From Kiloniellales bacterium (GTDB lineage Bacteria; Pseudomonadota; Alphaproteobacteria; Kiloniellales; JAKSDN01), in assembly GCA_028280455.1 (NCBI GenBank), contig JANQLT010000208.1, positions 1-36,377 of the forward strand: DNA of 36,377 nt, in the 5' to 3' direction. Position 1 is the stretch's first letter. Every line of letters starts with the position of its first letter. The notes under the pieces are model-generated. The model ran no database searches. It worked only from the letters and a program-made list of their open reading frames with translations, and was not told where the DNA came from. The translations under genes were made by a program, and so were the position numbers. Below, one piece after another: positions 15,762 through 25,964 of the stretch.

Positions 15762-15764
15762 GTA
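15736..15764 (+). promoter_or_regulatory. Possible promoter for 6S RNA
   Basis: TTGCCG at 15736-15741, a 17-base spacer and TAAGTA at 15759-15764 lie inside the end of zapA and would start transcription near 15772, close to the predicted 6S RNA 5' end. The match to consensus is only partial. Confidence 0.3.
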
Positions 15765-15775
15765 GGGCCGACGCG

Positions 15776-15942
15776 CTTCGGGGTGCTGCGGGGTGCGTCA
15801 GGCCGGTCGTTCCCTGGGGCCAATGACACCTTCTTGGGAGCCGTCCCTGCCGGGGCCGTGGCCTCGGTACATGGCGCCCACCTGCTCATGCAGGCCACAG
15901 TGGAGGTAATTCGGCCAACGGCTCTCGCGGCACCTCCCGAAG
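15776..15942 (+). ncRNA. ssrS: 6S RNA
   Basis: 6S RNA binds and holds the sigma70 RNA polymerase in stationary phase. The ends close a long stem: CTTCGGGGTGCTGCG at 15776 pairs with CGCGGCACCTCCCGAAG at 15926-15942 with few mismatches. Between them are the proteobacterial-type segments GTTCCCTGGGGCC on the 5' side and GGAGGTAATTCGGCC on the 3' side, which would face each other around the central bubble, and a GC-rich terminal hairpin. The location between zapA and the cyclo-ligase gene is the conserved 6S site. Exact ends are estimated from the stem, and no homology search was possible. Confidence 0.85.
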
Positions 15943-15971
15943 CTCTTTCGGCCGAAGCTTCTCCGGCGGCG

Positions 15972-16556
15972 ATGACGACAACAGGCGAAGACGACAAGGC
16001 GGCCCTGCGCAAAATCGCAGGGGGCCGCCGCAAGGCTGCGGCCGGCGCCGCGGCCGGCGACGTGTCGCAGGCGCTGCTGCGGGCCTTCCAGGCGGTGCCG
16101 CAGCTGACGGTGCCGACCACGGTCAGCGGCTACTGGCCGATCGGCAGCGAGATCGATCCGCGGCCGATCCTCGAGGCTTACGACGCCTCGGGACACACGC
16201 TCGGCTTGCCGGTCGTCGAGGCGCCGGCGCAGCCGCTGCTGTTCCGCCGCTGGCGCCCCGGCGAGGTTTTGCACGCTGCCGGCTTCGGCCTGCAGGAACC
16301 GGACGCGAGCAGCCCGGCGGTGACGCCGCGGCTGCTGCTGGTGCCGCTGCTGGCCTTCGACCGGGCCGGCTACCGGCTCGGCTACGGCGGCGGCTTCTAC
16401 GACCGCACCCTGGCCAGGCTGCGGGCCGCCGAACCGGGCTGCCTGGCGGTCGGCCTGGCCTACGCCGCCCAGGAGGTCGAGGCGGTGCCGCGCGAGGCGA
16501 CCGACCAGCCGCTCGACTGGATCGTCACCGAAACCGAGGCGATCGGGGTCGCCTGA
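15972..16556 (+). CDS. ygfA: 5-formyltetrahydrofolate cyclo-ligase
   Basis: 194 residues. The ATP-dependent enzyme converts 5-formyl-THF to 5,10-methenyl-THF. The C-terminal motif RLGYGGGFYDRTLARL and VPLLAFDRAGYR identify the family, and the central GYWPIGSEIDPRPIL is also typical. The open frame runs back to 15783 but that part is 6S RNA, so the ATG at 15972 is the sensible start, even though no strong ribosome site precedes it. It lies directly downstream of 6S RNA, as in E. coli ssrS-ygfA, and is probably read through from that promoter. The stop is 3 bases before the phosphoesterase start. Confidence 0.93.
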   Translation: MTTTGEDDKAALRKIAGGRRKAAAGAAAGDVSQALLRAFQAVPQLTVPTTVSGYWPIGSEIDPRPILEAYDASGHTLGLPVVEAPAQPLLFRRWRPGEVLHAAGFGLQEPDASSPAVTPRLLLVPLLAFDRAGYRLGYGGGFYDRTLARLRAAEPGCLAVGLAYAAQEVEAVPREATDQPLDWIVTETEAIGVA

Positions 16557-16559
16557 GCC

Positions 16560-17372
16560 ATGCGCATCCTGCTCTGCGGCGATATCGTTGGACGCTCCGG
16601 GCGCGAGGCCCTGGCCAGCCACCTGCCGGGGCTGCGCGAGCGCCTGGCCTTGGACTTCGTGATCGCCAACGGCGAGAACGCGGCCAGCGGCTTCGGCATC
16701 ACCCGCAAGATCTGCGACGAGCTCTTCGCGCTCGGCATCGACGCCATCACCGGCGGCAACCATAGCTGGGACCAGCGCGAGGCGCTCGGCTTCATCGACG
16801 CCGAGCCGCGCCTGCTGCGGCCGCAGAACTACCCGGCCGGCGCGCCGGGGCGCGGCGTCGCGCTGTTCCAGGCGCCGCGCGGCCGCAAGGTCCTGGTGGT
16901 CAACGTCATGGGCCGGCTGTTCATGGATCCGCTCGACGATCCCTTCGCCACGGTCGAGCAGGCCCTCGCCAAGCACCGGCTCGGCGGCACGGTGGACGCC
17001 ATCGTGGTCGACTTCCACGCCGAGGCGACCAGCGAGAAGATGGCCATGGGCCACTTCCTGGACGGCCGCGTCAGCCTCTGCGCCGGCACCCACACCCACG
17101 TGCCGACGGCCGACGACGTCATCTTCGCCGGCGGCACGGCCTACATCTCCGACATCGGCATGTGCGGCGACTACGATTCGGTCATCGGCATGGAGAAGAC
17201 GCTGCCGGTGGCCCGCTTCCGGCGCAAGCTGCCGACCGACCGGCTGGCGGTGGCCAGGGGCGAGGGGACTCTGGCGGCGGTCTTCGTCGAGACGGACGAC
17301 AAGTCGGGGCTGGCGACTCGGATCGAGCCGATTCGCCTCGGCGGGCGCTTACGCTCCAGGCTGCCCGACTAG
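16560..17372 (+). CDS. YmdB-family metallophosphoesterase
   Basis: 270 residues. Metal-binding motifs occur in order: GDIVGRSGR (D8), ANGENAASGFG, TGGNHSWDQ, VDFHAEATSEK and GTHTHVPTAD. This matches the TIGR00282/YmdB family of bacterial calcineurin-like phosphoesterases, shown to hydrolyse cyclic nucleotides in Bacillus and needed there for biofilm and motility choices. The role in alphaproteobacteria is unsettled. It follows the cyclo-ligase gene after 3 bases, so it is in the same transcript, and converges with a small minus-strand gene 10 bases beyond its stop. Confidence 0.92.
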   Translation: MRILLCGDIVGRSGREALASHLPGLRERLALDFVIANGENAASGFGITRKICDELFALGIDAITGGNHSWDQREALGFIDAEPRLLRPQNYPAGAPGRGVALFQAPRGRKVLVVNVMGRLFMDPLDDPFATVEQALAKHRLGGTVDAIVVDFHAEATSEKMAMGHFLDGRVSLCAGTHTHVPTADDVIFAGGTAYISDIGMCGDYDSVIGMEKTLPVARFRRKLPTDRLAVARGEGTLAAVFVETDDKSGLATRIEPIRLGGRLRSRLPD

Positions 17373-17382
17373 CGGTTCGGCC

Positions 17383-17637
17383 TCAGTCCTGCTGGCCGAG
17401 CTTCAGGTAGCGCTCGATCTCCTGGTCGACCAGCCGGCTCTGCTCGGTCAGCGCGCGCGCCATGGCGGCCGCCTCGGCCAGCGCCTCCGGGCCTTGAACC
17501 GGAGTCGGCGCGGCATGCAGGCGGTCCAAGGCCTCCAGCCCGCGTTCCAGGACGAAGTCCTCGACCAGCTCGGCGGCCTGATCCAAGGGGCTGGCCTCGA
17601 GCGCCGGCAGGCTGCGCGCGGTCGATGGGGAGCTCAT
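17383..17637 (-). CDS. Small hypothetical protein
   Basis: 84 residues, helical and acidic: LDQAAELVEDFVLERGLEALDRL, a Pro break, then ALAEAAAMARALTEQSRLVDQEIERYL. I recognise no family. GAGGG lies 7 bases before the ATG, and codon use resembles that of its neighbours. No signal peptide or membrane segment is seen. It is alone on its strand between convergent and divergent genes. It could be a small regulatory or structural protein; a shadow frame is possible but less likely because no other gene covers the interval. Confidence 0.5.
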   Translation of the reverse strand: MSSPSTARSLPALEASPLDQAAELVEDFVLERGLEALDRLHAAPTPVQGPEALAEAAAMARALTEQSRLVDQEIERYLKLGQQD

Positions 17638-17984
17638 GATCCGACCCTCTTTATGGCGATTCGGACCGATGGTCGATCCAATCCCTTAACAAATCGCTAA
17701 CCGCGCCACGGCTGACTTGGGGCCGACCCGGGGCTGACCCGGGGCCCTGCCCGGGCCCTCCCGGGGTCGCCTCGGCGCGCGCGAAAGGCCACAAAGAGGC
17801 CCCGACGAAGGCCGCCGCCAAGGGCTTTAGACGTTCCGTAAATCCTGCTAGAAGGCGTCATCTTCACGCCACAAAGGGCCCTTAGCGAGAGCCTTCAAGC
17901 CTCGGCATGACCGCCCTCACAGCAGGCGAGGTCGGTGGGGGCGAGGACGGCGCGGAGCATCACCACGATCGGAGATCGCCGGGG
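17638..17984. other. Intergenic region before yebC
   Basis: This 347-base gap holds GC-rich direct repeats of GACCCGGGGC at about 17728-17765 and a less GC-rich segment at 17825-17880. It also has a weak 5-bp hairpin (GGCGT/ACGCC) at about 17854. A poor promoter candidate (TAGACG, 15 bases, TAGAAG) near 17829 is not convincing. I see no RNA gene. Confidence 0.4.
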
Positions 17985-18731
17985 ATGGCTGGCCATTCAC
18001 AGTTCAAGAACATCATGTACCGGAAGGGCGCGCAGGATAAGAAGCGCGCCAAGCTGTTCAGCAGATTGACCAAGGAAATCGCGGTTGCCGCCAAGATGGG
18101 CCCGGACCCGGACGCCAACCCGCGCCTGCGCGCGGCGATCTCGGCCGCGCGCGCGGCCAACATGCCCAAGGACAACATCGAGCGGGTGCTCAAGAAGGTC
18201 GCCGGCGGCGACGACGACACGATCTACGAGGAGATCCGCTACGAGGGCTACGGCCCGGGCGGGGTGGCGATCATCGTCGAGGCCATGACCGACAACCGCA
18301 ACCGCACCGTGTCCGAGGTGCGCACCGCCTTCAGCAAGCTGGGCGGCAGCCTCGGCGAGACCAACTCGGTGGCCTTCATGTTCGACCGGGTCGGCGCGAT
18401 CGCCTTCGACGTCTCGGTGGCCGGCGCCGACGAGGTCTTCGAGGCCGCCGTCGAGGCCGGCGCCGACAACGTCGAGTCGGGCGAGGAGCAGCACGAGATC
18501 ACCTGCGCGCCCGAGGATTTCTCGGCGGTGCGCGACGCCCTCGCCGAGCGCTACGGCGACCCGCGCGAGGCCGGCCTGGTCTGGCGGCCGCAGACCACCG
18601 TGCCGGTCGGCGAGGAGGATGCCGAGACCTTGCTCCGCCTGATGGACCAGCTCGACGACAACGACGACGTGCAGCAGGTCGCCGCCAACTTCGAGATCGC
18701 CGACGATCTCATGGCCCGTCTGACGGCTTGA
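17985..18731 (+). CDS. yebC: YebC/PmpR family DNA-binding or translation factor
   Basis: 248 residues starting [25 protein letters not shown], the invariant family beginning (TACO1/YebC). The middle has [11 protein letters not shown] and [25 protein letters not shown]. YebC proteins were described as transcription regulators, of ruvC among others, and more recently as ribosome-associated factors that help translation of proline-rich stretches. The start is the ATG at 17985, because the 26 upstream residues are not family-like. It lies 28 bases before ruvC, the classical yebC-ruvC arrangement. Confidence 0.96.
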   Translation: MAGHSQFKNIMYRKGAQDKKRAKLFSRLTKEIAVAAKMGPDPDANPRLRAAISAARAANMPKDNIERVLKKVAGGDDDTIYEEIRYEGYGPGGVAIIVEAMTDNRNRTVSEVRTAFSKLGGSLGETNSVAFMFDRVGAIAFDVSVAGADEVFEAAVEAGADNVESGEEQHEITCAPEDFSAVRDALAERYGDPREAGLVWRPQTTVPVGEEDAETLLRLMDQLDDNDDVQQVAANFEIADDLMARLTA

Positions 18732-18759
18732 CGGTCGGATCGCGAAGACGGAGCCGGCC

Positions 18760-19302
18760 ATGCGCGTAATCGGATTCGATCCCGGGCTGAGGTTGACCGG
18801 CTGGGGCGTCGTGGCCTGGGACGGCCTGCACCTGCGCCATGTCGCCAACGGCGTGCTGACCTCCGACGACAAGCTCGAGCTGCCGGCGCGCCTGGTGCAG
18901 CTCCGCCGCGGCCTGCTGGATGTGCTCGAGGAACACAAGCCGGACGAGGCGGCGGTCGAGGCGAGCCTGGTGAACAAGAACCCGACCTCGAGCCTGAAGC
19001 TGGGCGTGGCGCGCGGCGTCGTGCTGATGACGCCGGCCGAGGCCGGCCTGCCGGTCGCCGAGTACCTGCCGATGATCGTCAAGAAGGCGGTGGTCGGCAC
19101 CGGCCATGCCGACAAGACGCAGGTCGGCCACATGGTCGCCCGCCTGCTGCCGGGCTGCCCGATCGCCTCGCAGGACGCCGCCGACGCCCTGGCGGTGGCG
19201 ATCTGCCATTGCCACCACAGCGCCACGCAGCGCCGCTGGGCGGAAGCAGATGGCGTTGGGGCGGACGGCGCGGCGGTCGGCAATGCGGGAGCGGGGGCAT
19301 GA
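18760..19302 (+). CDS. ruvC: Holliday junction resolvase RuvC
   Basis: 180 residues. The four acidic catalytic residues are in place: D7 (IGFDPG), E67 ([14 protein letters not shown]), D139 and D142 ([11 protein letters not shown]). It cuts Holliday junctions made by RecA and processed by RuvAB. GGAG lies 6 bases before the ATG. After residue 155 the protein has a short poorly conserved tail. Its TGA overlaps the ruvA ATG by four bases, so the two are translationally coupled. Confidence 0.97.
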   Translation: MRVIGFDPGLRLTGWGVVAWDGLHLRHVANGVLTSDDKLELPARLVQLRRGLLDVLEEHKPDEAAVEASLVNKNPTSSLKLGVARGVVLMTPAEAGLPVAEYLPMIVKKAVVGTGHADKTQVGHMVARLLPGCPIASQDAADALAVAICHCHHSATQRRWAEADGVGADGAAVGNAGAGA

Positions 19303-19913
19303 TCGGCAAGCTGAGCGGCCAGGTCGACTCGCTGAGCGAGTCCACCGCCATCGTCGACGTCGGCGGTGTCGGCTACGTGGTCTTCGCCTCGGGGCGCACC
19401 CTGGGCCGCATGGGCACGCCGGGCGAGCCGGTCGCGCTGTGGATCGAGACCCACGTGCGCGAGGACCACATCCATCTCTACGGCTTCCTGGAGACCGCCG
19501 AGCGCGACTGGTTCCGGCTGCTCTCCACCGTGCAGGGCGTCGGCGCGCGCATGGCGCTGGCCATCCTCTCGGCGCTCGGGCCCGAGGAGCTGATCCAGTC
19601 GATCGCCGCGCAGGACAAGGCGGCCCTGACCCGGGCCAACGGCGTCGGCCCCAAGCTCGCCGGGCGCATCGTCGCGGAGCTGAAGGACAAGGTCGGCGTT
19701 ATCGAGTGGGGCGGCGACCGCATCGCCCAGGCCGAGGCCGGCGCCAAGCCGATCGCCGGCGGGCCGTCGGAGGACGCCGTCTCGGTCCTGGTCAACCTCG
19801 GCTACCGCCGGGTCGACGCCTTCGGCGCGGTGGCGCGGGTCTCGCGCCGCTTGGGTGACGAGGCGACTCTCGAGCTGCTGATCAAGCAGGGCCTGCAGGA
19901 GCTGACGGCATGA
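19299..19913 (+). CDS. ruvA: Holliday junction helicase subunit RuvA
   Basis: 204 residues starting [12 protein letters not shown]. The N-terminal OB fold has VGYVVFAS and [12 protein letters not shown]. The two helix-hairpin-helix motifs are [16 protein letters not shown] and [16 protein letters not shown]. The C-terminal domain that contacts RuvB is at the end. RuvA binds the four-way junction as a tetramer and loads RuvB. It overlaps ruvC and ruvB by four bases (ATGA) at both ends. Confidence 0.97.
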   Translation: MIGKLSGQVDSLSESTAIVDVGGVGYVVFASGRTLGRMGTPGEPVALWIETHVREDHIHLYGFLETAERDWFRLLSTVQGVGARMALAILSALGPEELIQSIAAQDKAALTRANGVGPKLAGRIVAELKDKVGVIEWGGDRIAQAEAGAKPIAGGPSEDAVSVLVNLGYRRVDAFGAVARVSRRLGDEATLELLIKQGLQELTA

Positions 19914-20974
19914 CCGAGCCGCGTATCGTCTCGGCGGAGCAGGCCGGCGAGGACGGCGCCGAGGCCTCGCTTCGGCCGCTCAGCCTGAACGAGTTCATCG
20001 GCCAGGCGCAGCTCCGCTCCAACCTGGGCGTCTTCATCGAGGCGGCCCGGGCGCGCGGCGAGGCGCTCGACCACGTGATCTTCTCGGGGCCGCCGGGGCT
20101 CGGCAAGACGACCCTGGCGCAGATCCTGGCGCGCGAGCTCTCGGTCGGCTTCCGCGCCACCTCCGGCCCGGTCATCGCCCGGGCCGGCGACCTGGCGGCG
20201 CTGCTGACCAACCTGCAGCCGCGCGACGTGCTGTTCATCGACGAGATCCACCGGCTCAACCCGGCGGTCGAGGAGATCCTCTATCCGGCCATGGAGGACT
20301 TCCAGCTCGACCTGATCATCGGCGAGGGGCCGGCCGCCCGCTCGGTGCGCATCGACCTGCCGCCCTTCACCCTGGTCGGCGCCACGACCCGGGCCGGGCG
20401 CATCACCACGCCGCTGCGCGAGCGCTTCGGCATCCCGCTGCGCCTCGACTTCTACGCGCCCGAGGAGCTGGAGCTGATCGTGCGGCGCGGCGCCGGCGTG
20501 CTCGGCGTCGCGCTGACCGCCGACGGCGCCGGCGAGATCGCCCGGCGCGCCCGCGGGACGCCGCGCGTCGCCGGGCGGCTGCTGCGCCGGGTCCGCGACT
20601 TCGCGGCGGTCGGCGGCCTCGACTCCATCGATGCCGGCGCCGCCGACGAGGCGCTGCGCCGCCTGGACATCGACGAGCGCGGCCTGGATGCGATGGACCG
20701 CCGGGTGCTGCGCTGCGTCGCCGAGAACTACGGCGGCGGGCCGGTCGGCGTCGAGACCATCGCCGCGGCGCTGTCCGAGCAGCGCGACGTGCTCGAGGAG
20801 GTGGTCGAGCCCTACCTGATCCAGCAAGGCCTGATCCAGCGCACGCCGCGCGGCCGCGTGCTGACCGGCGCCGGCTTCCGCTACCTCGGCCTCGAGGTGC
20901 CCCGCGACATCGCCCAGCTCTCGCTGCTCGGTGCCGAGACCGGCGCGGCGGGCGACGGGGAGACGCAGGCTTGA
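19910..20974 (+). CDS. ruvB: Holliday junction branch-migration ATPase RuvB
   Basis: 354 residues. An AAA+ motor with Walker [10 protein letters not shown] (60-68), Walker B FIDEIHRL (about 110-116), sensor GATTRAG and the arginine-finger region [15 protein letters not shown]. The winged-helix end contains [17 protein letters not shown] and [13 protein letters not shown]. It drives branch migration with RuvA. Its last bases form TTGA, where the TTG is the probable start of ybgC. Confidence 0.98.
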   Translation: MTEPRIVSAEQAGEDGAEASLRPLSLNEFIGQAQLRSNLGVFIEAARARGEALDHVIFSGPPGLGKTTLAQILARELSVGFRATSGPVIARAGDLAALLTNLQPRDVLFIDEIHRLNPAVEEILYPAMEDFQLDLIIGEGPAARSVRIDLPPFTLVGATTRAGRITTPLRERFGIPLRLDFYAPEELELIVRRGAGVLGVALTADGAGEIARRARGTPRVAGRLLRRVRDFAAVGGLDSIDAGAADEALRRLDIDERGLDAMDRRVLRCVAENYGGGPVGVETIAAALSEQRDVLEEVVEPYLIQQGLIQRTPRGRVLTGAGFRYLGLEVPRDIAQLSLLGAETGAAGDGETQA

Positions 20975-21429
20975 GCGCGGCCACGGCGGAGCTGTCGGGC
21001 CGCTTCGAGGCCGAGGAGCACATCCTGCCGCTGCGTGTCTACTACGAGGACACCGATGCCGGCGGCGTGGTCTATCACGCCAACTACCTGCGCTTCGCCG
21101 AGCGCGCCCGCACCGAGCTGCTGCGCCTGCTGTCGGTCGACCAGTCGGAGATGGCCGCCGACCGCGGCCTTTCCTTCGCGGTCACAGACTGCTCTTTGCG
21201 CTTCCGGGCGCCGGCCCGGCTGGACGACCTGCTGGAGGTCCGCTCGCGGCTGACCGCGCTGGGCGCCGCCACGCTGGAGGCGGTGCAGAACATCAAGCGT
21301 CGGCAGGAGCCGATCGCCGACATCGAGGTGCGGGTCGCCATGCTGCGACGCGACGGCCGGCCGGCCCGCATACCCAAGGACTTGCGCGCCCTGCTGGCGC
21401 CCTACTGTCGAAGCCGGAAAGGAAAATAG
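20971..21429 (+). CDS. ybgC: Acyl-CoA thioesterase YbgC of the Tol-Pal cluster
   Basis: 152 residues, hot-dog fold. The motif [26 protein letters not shown] contains the catalytic Asp (D29). YbgC hydrolyses acyl-CoA thioesters and may link phospholipid metabolism to the Tol complex. The frame has no suitable ATG, so the TTG overlapping the ruvB stop is the best start, with GGGGAG 8 bases upstream. It joins the ruv and tol genes in one continuous run and ends 4 bases before tolQ. Confidence 0.93.
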   Translation: MSAATAELSGRFEAEEHILPLRVYYEDTDAGGVVYHANYLRFAERARTELLRLLSVDQSEMAADRGLSFAVTDCSLRFRAPARLDDLLEVRSRLTALGAATLEAVQNIKRRQEPIADIEVRVAMLRRDGRPARIPKDLRALLAPYCRSRKGK

Positions 21430-21433
21430 AGGA

Positions 21434-22164
<731 letters not shown>

Positions 22165-22165
<1 letters not shown>

Positions 22166-22650
22166 TGGCCAGCGAGTTCATCGCCTCCGGATCCGGCCGC
22201 GGCCGACGCCGGACCAGCCGCTACCGGCCGATGAGCGAGATCAACGTCACGCCCTTCGTCGACGTGATGCTGGTCCTGCTGATCGTCTTCATGGTGACCG
22301 CGCCGCTGCTGACGGTCGGCGTGCCGGTCGACCTGCCGAAGACCCAGGCCCGCGCGCTCAGCAATCCCGAGGAGCCGCTGGTCATCTCGGTGGATTCCGG
22401 CGGCGGCATCTTCATCCAGGAGACCGGCGTCGACATCAGCCAGATGGTGCCGCGCCTGATCGCCATCACCGAGGCCAAGGCCGACACGCGGATCTACGTG
22501 CGCGGCGACAGGAGCGTCAACTACGGCCGGATCATGGAGGTGATGGGCCGGGTCAACAGCGCCGGCTTCACGCGCGTCGCCCTGATCGCGGAGCTGCCGG
22601 AGGCACCGGCGCCCGGCGCGGCCAGCGCCGACGGGGAGCAGGGCGGCTGA
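22165..22650 (+). CDS. tolR: Tol-Pal protein TolR
   Basis: 161 residues. One membrane helix at about 31-51 has the sequence [22 protein letters not shown], where D33 is the proton-carrying Asp of the ExbD/TolR family. The periplasmic domain follows, with DLPKTQAR and [20 protein letters not shown] typical of the group. It forms the stator with TolQ. It overlaps tolQ by one base and ends 4 bases before tolA. Confidence 0.96.
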
Positions 22651-22654
22651 AGGC

Positions 22655-23632
22655 ATGCCGATCGGGCTCCTCCTTTCGACCCTGCTGCACGGCACGATCT
22701 TCGTCATCGTGATCTTCGGGCTGCCGGTTTTCTCTGACCCGCCGGACTTCGCGCCGCCGATCCCGATCGAGGTGATCACCGAGGAGCCGCCGCTCGAGGA
22801 GGCCGAGCCGATTGCCGAGCCCGAGCCGGAACCGGAGCCCGAGCCGGAGCCCGTGGTCGAGGATGCGCCGGAGCCGATCCCCGAGCCGGAGCCCGAGCCG
22901 GTCGCCGCGCCGCAGCAGCAGGTTGCCGAGCTGCCGCCGCCGACCGAGAGCCCCGAGGCGCTGCTGCCGCCCGAGCCCGAGCCGGAGCCGGAGCCCGAGC
23001 CGGAGCCGATCGTCGAGCGCCTGGAGGAGCCGGAGCCGCAGGCCGAGCCCGAGCCCGAGGCGGAGCCCGAGCCGCTCAGCCAGCCGGAGCCGGAGGTCGC
23101 GCCCGAGCCGGTCGAGGAGCCCCGGCCGCCCTCGCCGCGGCGCAAGCCGGACGTCAAGGTCGCCCTGCCGGAGCCCGAGCCGGAGGCCGAGACCCAGCAG
23201 GACCCCTTGGCCTCGATCCTGCGCAACGTCGAGAAGCTGCGCGAGCAGCCGCAGCAGCAGCCGACGCAGACCCAGCAGGCCGAGGCGCCGAAGCCGCCTT
23301 CGCAGAGCCAGCCGAGCGCCATCGAGGTCAATGCCGTGGTCGGCGAGATCCGGCGCCAGCTCCAGGCCTGCTGGCGGATCGAGCCGGGCGCGCGCGACGC
23401 CGAGGACCTGGTCGTGCGCATCAAGGTCAATCTCAACCCGGACGGCTCGGTGCGCCAGGTCGAGATCATCGACGCCCAGCGCATGATGGCCGACGCCTTC
23501 TACCGCAGCGCCGCCGAGAACGCCCGCCGGGCGATCCTGAGCTGCAGCCCCTTCGACCTGCCGCTGTCGCAGTTCGAGATCTGGCGGGAAATGACCTTGA
23601 ACTTCGATCCGCGTGCCATGTTCGGTGGATGA
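22655..23632 (+). CDS. tolA: Tol-Pal protein TolA, Pro-Glu-rich type
   Basis: 325 residues. The single membrane helix starts at the N-terminus ([20 protein letters not shown]) with S8 and H12 spaced as in the Ser-His motif that contacts TolQR. From about 40 to 190 is an extended linker of Pro-Glu repeats in place of the Ala-Lys helix of enteric TolA. Residues about 225-325 form the C-terminal TonB/TolA-like domain ([42 protein letters not shown]). It spans the periplasm to reach Pal and TolB. The repeat linker is encoded by GC-rich tandem codons and may vary in length between strains. EF-P and YebC, encoded nearby, would help translate its proline runs. Confidence 0.92.
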   Translation: MPIGLLLSTLLHGTIFVIVIFGLPVFSDPPDFAPPIPIEVITEEPPLEEAEPIAEPEPEPEPEPEPVVEDAPEPIPEPEPEPVAAPQQQVAELPPPTESPEALLPPEPEPEPEPEPEPIVERLEEPEPQAEPEPEAEPEPLSQPEPEVAPEPVEEPRPPSPRRKPDVKVALPEPEPEAETQQDPLASILRNVEKLREQPQQQPTQTQQAEAPKPPSQSQPSAIEVNAVVGEIRRQLQACWRIEPGARDAEDLVVRIKVNLNPDGSVRQVEIIDAQRMMADAFYRSAAENARRAILSCSPFDLPLSQFEIWREMTLNFDPRAMFGG

Positions 23633-23756
23633 TTGCTGTCCTGGCCTCATATTCATTGCTAAAGATGGCGCCGTCGGTGCCGCGGCCGAGTCGCAAGACG
23701 GCCGTGCGATGGCCCTGCTGGGGCACAGGAAACGAGGGACGAACAGGGATCCCAGG

Positions 23757-25133
23757 ATGACGCGAATTCTCGACCTGACCGATTTGGCACCCCTTTGCCG
23801 CCGGGCCGGCGGTCTCTTGGCGCTGCTCTGCGCCCTGGTCCCGGCGCTGGCCGTCGTCGCGGCCGGGCCGGCGCGGGCCCAGCTCACCGTCGACATCACC
23901 AAGGGCTTCGTCGAGCCGCTGCCGGTGGCGATCACCGCCTTCGTCGGCGAGACCGAGGAGGAAGCGCGCATCGGCCGCGACATGTCCGACGTGGTCTCCG
24001 CCGATCTGCAGCGCTCCGGCCTGTTCCGGCCCATCGAGTCCGGCGCCTTCATCCAGGATGCCCTGAGCCTCAAGGCCGGGCCGCGCTTCGCCGACTGGCG
24101 GCTGATCAACGCCCAGGCGCTGGTCCAGGGCTCGACCGAGATGCAGGCCGACGGCCGTCTGCGGGTCGAGTTCCGCCTCTGGGACGTCTTCGCCGAGCAG
24201 CAGATGACCGGGCTCGCCTACTTCACGCCGCCGAACAACTGGCGCCGGGTCGCCCACATCATCGCCGACGCGATCTACAAGCGGCTGACCGGCGAGGAGG
24301 GCTACTTCGACACCCGCATCGTCTATGTCGCCGAGAGCGGGCCGCAGAATCGCCGCGACAAGCGCCTGGCGATCATGGACCAGGACGGCGCCAACCACCG
24401 CTTCCTGACCGACCCGGGCACCTTGGTGCTGACGCCGCGCTTCTCGCCGACGACGCAGGAGATCACGTACTTGTCCTACACCGGCGACGTGCCGCGGGTG
24501 TATCTCTTCAATCTCAGCACCGGCCAGCAGGAGGTGCTCGGCGACTTCCCGGGCATGACCTTCGCGCCGCGTTTCTCGCCCGACGGCAACAGGGTGATCA
24601 TGAGCTCCGCCTCCGCCGGCAATTCCGAGATCTACGAGATGGATCTGCGGACCCGAAGGGTGAACCGCCTGACCAACCATCCGGCGATCGACACCTCGCC
24701 GGCCTACTCGCCGGACGGCCGGCAGATCGTCTTCAACTCCGACCGCGGCGGCAGCCAGCAGCTCTACGTCATGGACTCGACCGGCGGCAACGTGCGGCGC
24801 ATCAGCTTCAACAAGGGCCGCTACGCGACCCCGGTCTGGTCGCCGCGCGGCGACCTGATCGCCTTCACGCGGATCAACCAGGGCGAGTTCTTCATCGGCG
24901 TGATGCGCCCGGACGGCAGCGGCGAGCGCATGCTGGCCAAGGGCTTCCTGGTGGAGAGCCCGACCTGGGCGCCGAACGGCCGGGTGCTGTCCTTCTTCCG
25001 CCAGACCCGCGCCGACTCGCGCGGCCAGTTCTCGAGCAAGATCTACACGATCGACTTGACCGGCTTCAACGAACGGGAGCTGGTGACCCCGATCGACGGC
25101 TCCGATCCCGCCTGGTCCCCCTTGATTCCCTAA
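23757..25133 (+). CDS. tolB: Tol-Pal periplasmic beta-propeller protein TolB
   Basis: 458 residues. The signal peptide ends in VVAAGPARA before QLTVDITKG. The N-terminal domain carries IPIAITAF-like [10 protein letters not shown] and [17 protein letters not shown]. Then come the propeller repeats with [48 protein letters not shown] and [12 protein letters not shown]. TolB binds Pal and is released by TolA. The ATG at 23757 is the start that puts the signal peptide in a usual position; an in-frame ATG 48 bases upstream is not needed. It is 124 bases downstream of tolA. Confidence 0.97.
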   Translation: MTRILDLTDLAPLCRRAGGLLALLCALVPALAVVAAGPARAQLTVDITKGFVEPLPVAITAFVGETEEEARIGRDMSDVVSADLQRSGLFRPIESGAFIQDALSLKAGPRFADWRLINAQALVQGSTEMQADGRLRVEFRLWDVFAEQQMTGLAYFTPPNNWRRVAHIIADAIYKRLTGEEGYFDTRIVYVAESGPQNRRDKRLAIMDQDGANHRFLTDPGTLVLTPRFSPTTQEITYLSYTGDVPRVYLFNLSTGQQEVLGDFPGMTFAPRFSPDGNRVIMSSASAGNSEIYEMDLRTRRVNRLTNHPAIDTSPAYSPDGRQIVFNSDRGGSQQLYVMDSTGGNVRRISFNKGRYATPVWSPRGDLIAFTRINQGEFFIGVMRPDGSGERMLAKGFLVESPTWAPNGRVLSFFRQTRADSRGQFSSKIYTIDLTGFNERELVTPIDGSDPAWSPLIP

Positions 25134-25182
25134 GAATCGGCGACTAAGGTGCGGCCACTTGAGGGCGTTGCGTCGGTTGCGG

Positions 25183-25213
25183 GTAGTAAAAGGGTTTTTT
25201 TACTCGGCACTAC
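25183..25213. promoter_or_regulatory. AT-rich hairpin with T-run between tolB and pal
   Basis: AGTAAAA (25185-25191) pairs with TTTTACT (25198-25204) around a 6-base loop, and a run of seven T occurs at 25195-25201. An alternative pairing joins GTAGT at 25183 with ACTAC at 25209. The 146-base gap otherwise shows a weak -35-like TTGAGG at 25159. It may be an internal promoter, a processing site or a weak attenuator that sets the Pal to TolB ratio. Confidence 0.4.
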
Positions 25214-25279
25214 TTGCTCACACGAGATGAAGCAGCAATAGCGTCTCCTCCCCATCGGACGATTCCGGAAGGACCAAAC

Positions 25280-25798
25280 ATGCGCGCCAAGCTCTTGATG
25301 GTGGTATTCGCAAGCGCCCTGCTCGCCGCCTGCGGCTCCGACGAAAGCAGCCGCCCGGCCAGCGGCGCCACCACCGGTACCACGGGCACGACCGGCTCGA
25401 CCCAGCCGTCGGTGACCAGCCAGTCGGTGGCCGGCCCGACCGCCGGCAGCCAGGAAGACCTCCTGGTCAACGTCGGCGACCGCGTCTTCTTCGGCTACGA
25501 CCGCAGCGACCTGTCGCCGCAGTCGCAGCAGACCATCGAGGCGCTGGCAGCCTGGCTCGGCCAGTACCCGCAGGTCACCGTGACGATCGAAGGCCATGCC
25601 GACGAGCGCGGCACCCGCGACTACAACCTCGCCCTCGGCGAGCGTCGGGCGACGGCCGTGCGCGACTACCTGATCGCGCTGGGCACCAACGCCAACCGGC
25701 TGTCGACGATCAGTTACGGCAAGGAGCGTCCGGCGGTGCTGGGCTCCAACGAGGACGCCTGGGCCCAGAACCGGCGCTCGGTCTTCGTCGTCAACTGA
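25280..25798 (+). CDS. pal: Peptidoglycan-associated lipoprotein Pal
   Basis: 172 residues. A lipoprotein signal MRAKLLMVVFASALLAAC ends in the lipobox LAAC with acylated Cys18, followed by a Ser/Thr/Gly-rich linker. The OmpA-type domain has FFGYDRSDLSPQSQQTIEAL, IEGHADERGTRDYNLALGERRA and SYGKERPAVLGSNEDAWAQNRR, with the meso-DAP-binding Asp and Arg present. Pal ties the outer membrane to peptidoglycan and is the end point of Tol motor work. GAAGGA lies 6 bases before the ATG. Confidence 0.97.
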   Translation: MRAKLLMVVFASALLAACGSDESSRPASGATTGTTGTTGSTQPSVTSQSVAGPTAGSQEDLLVNVGDRVFFGYDRSDLSPQSQQTIEALAAWLGQYPQVTVTIEGHADERGTRDYNLALGERRATAVRDYLIALGTNANRLSTISYGKERPAVLGSNEDAWAQNRRSVFVVN

Positions 25799-25964
25799 GC
25801 CGCGCCCGCCGAAGCCGGCCGACCGGGGCCGCGTCGCCGGGCCGAGCCCGGGCGGGACGCGGCCCGGCCGCGCGCACTGCGATCGCCATAATTCTGCCAA
25901 ACGCGCGGCGTGATCTGGTCGGCTGCGGGGCAGGGCACAGCGACGCCGAGCGGAGTACGATGAG

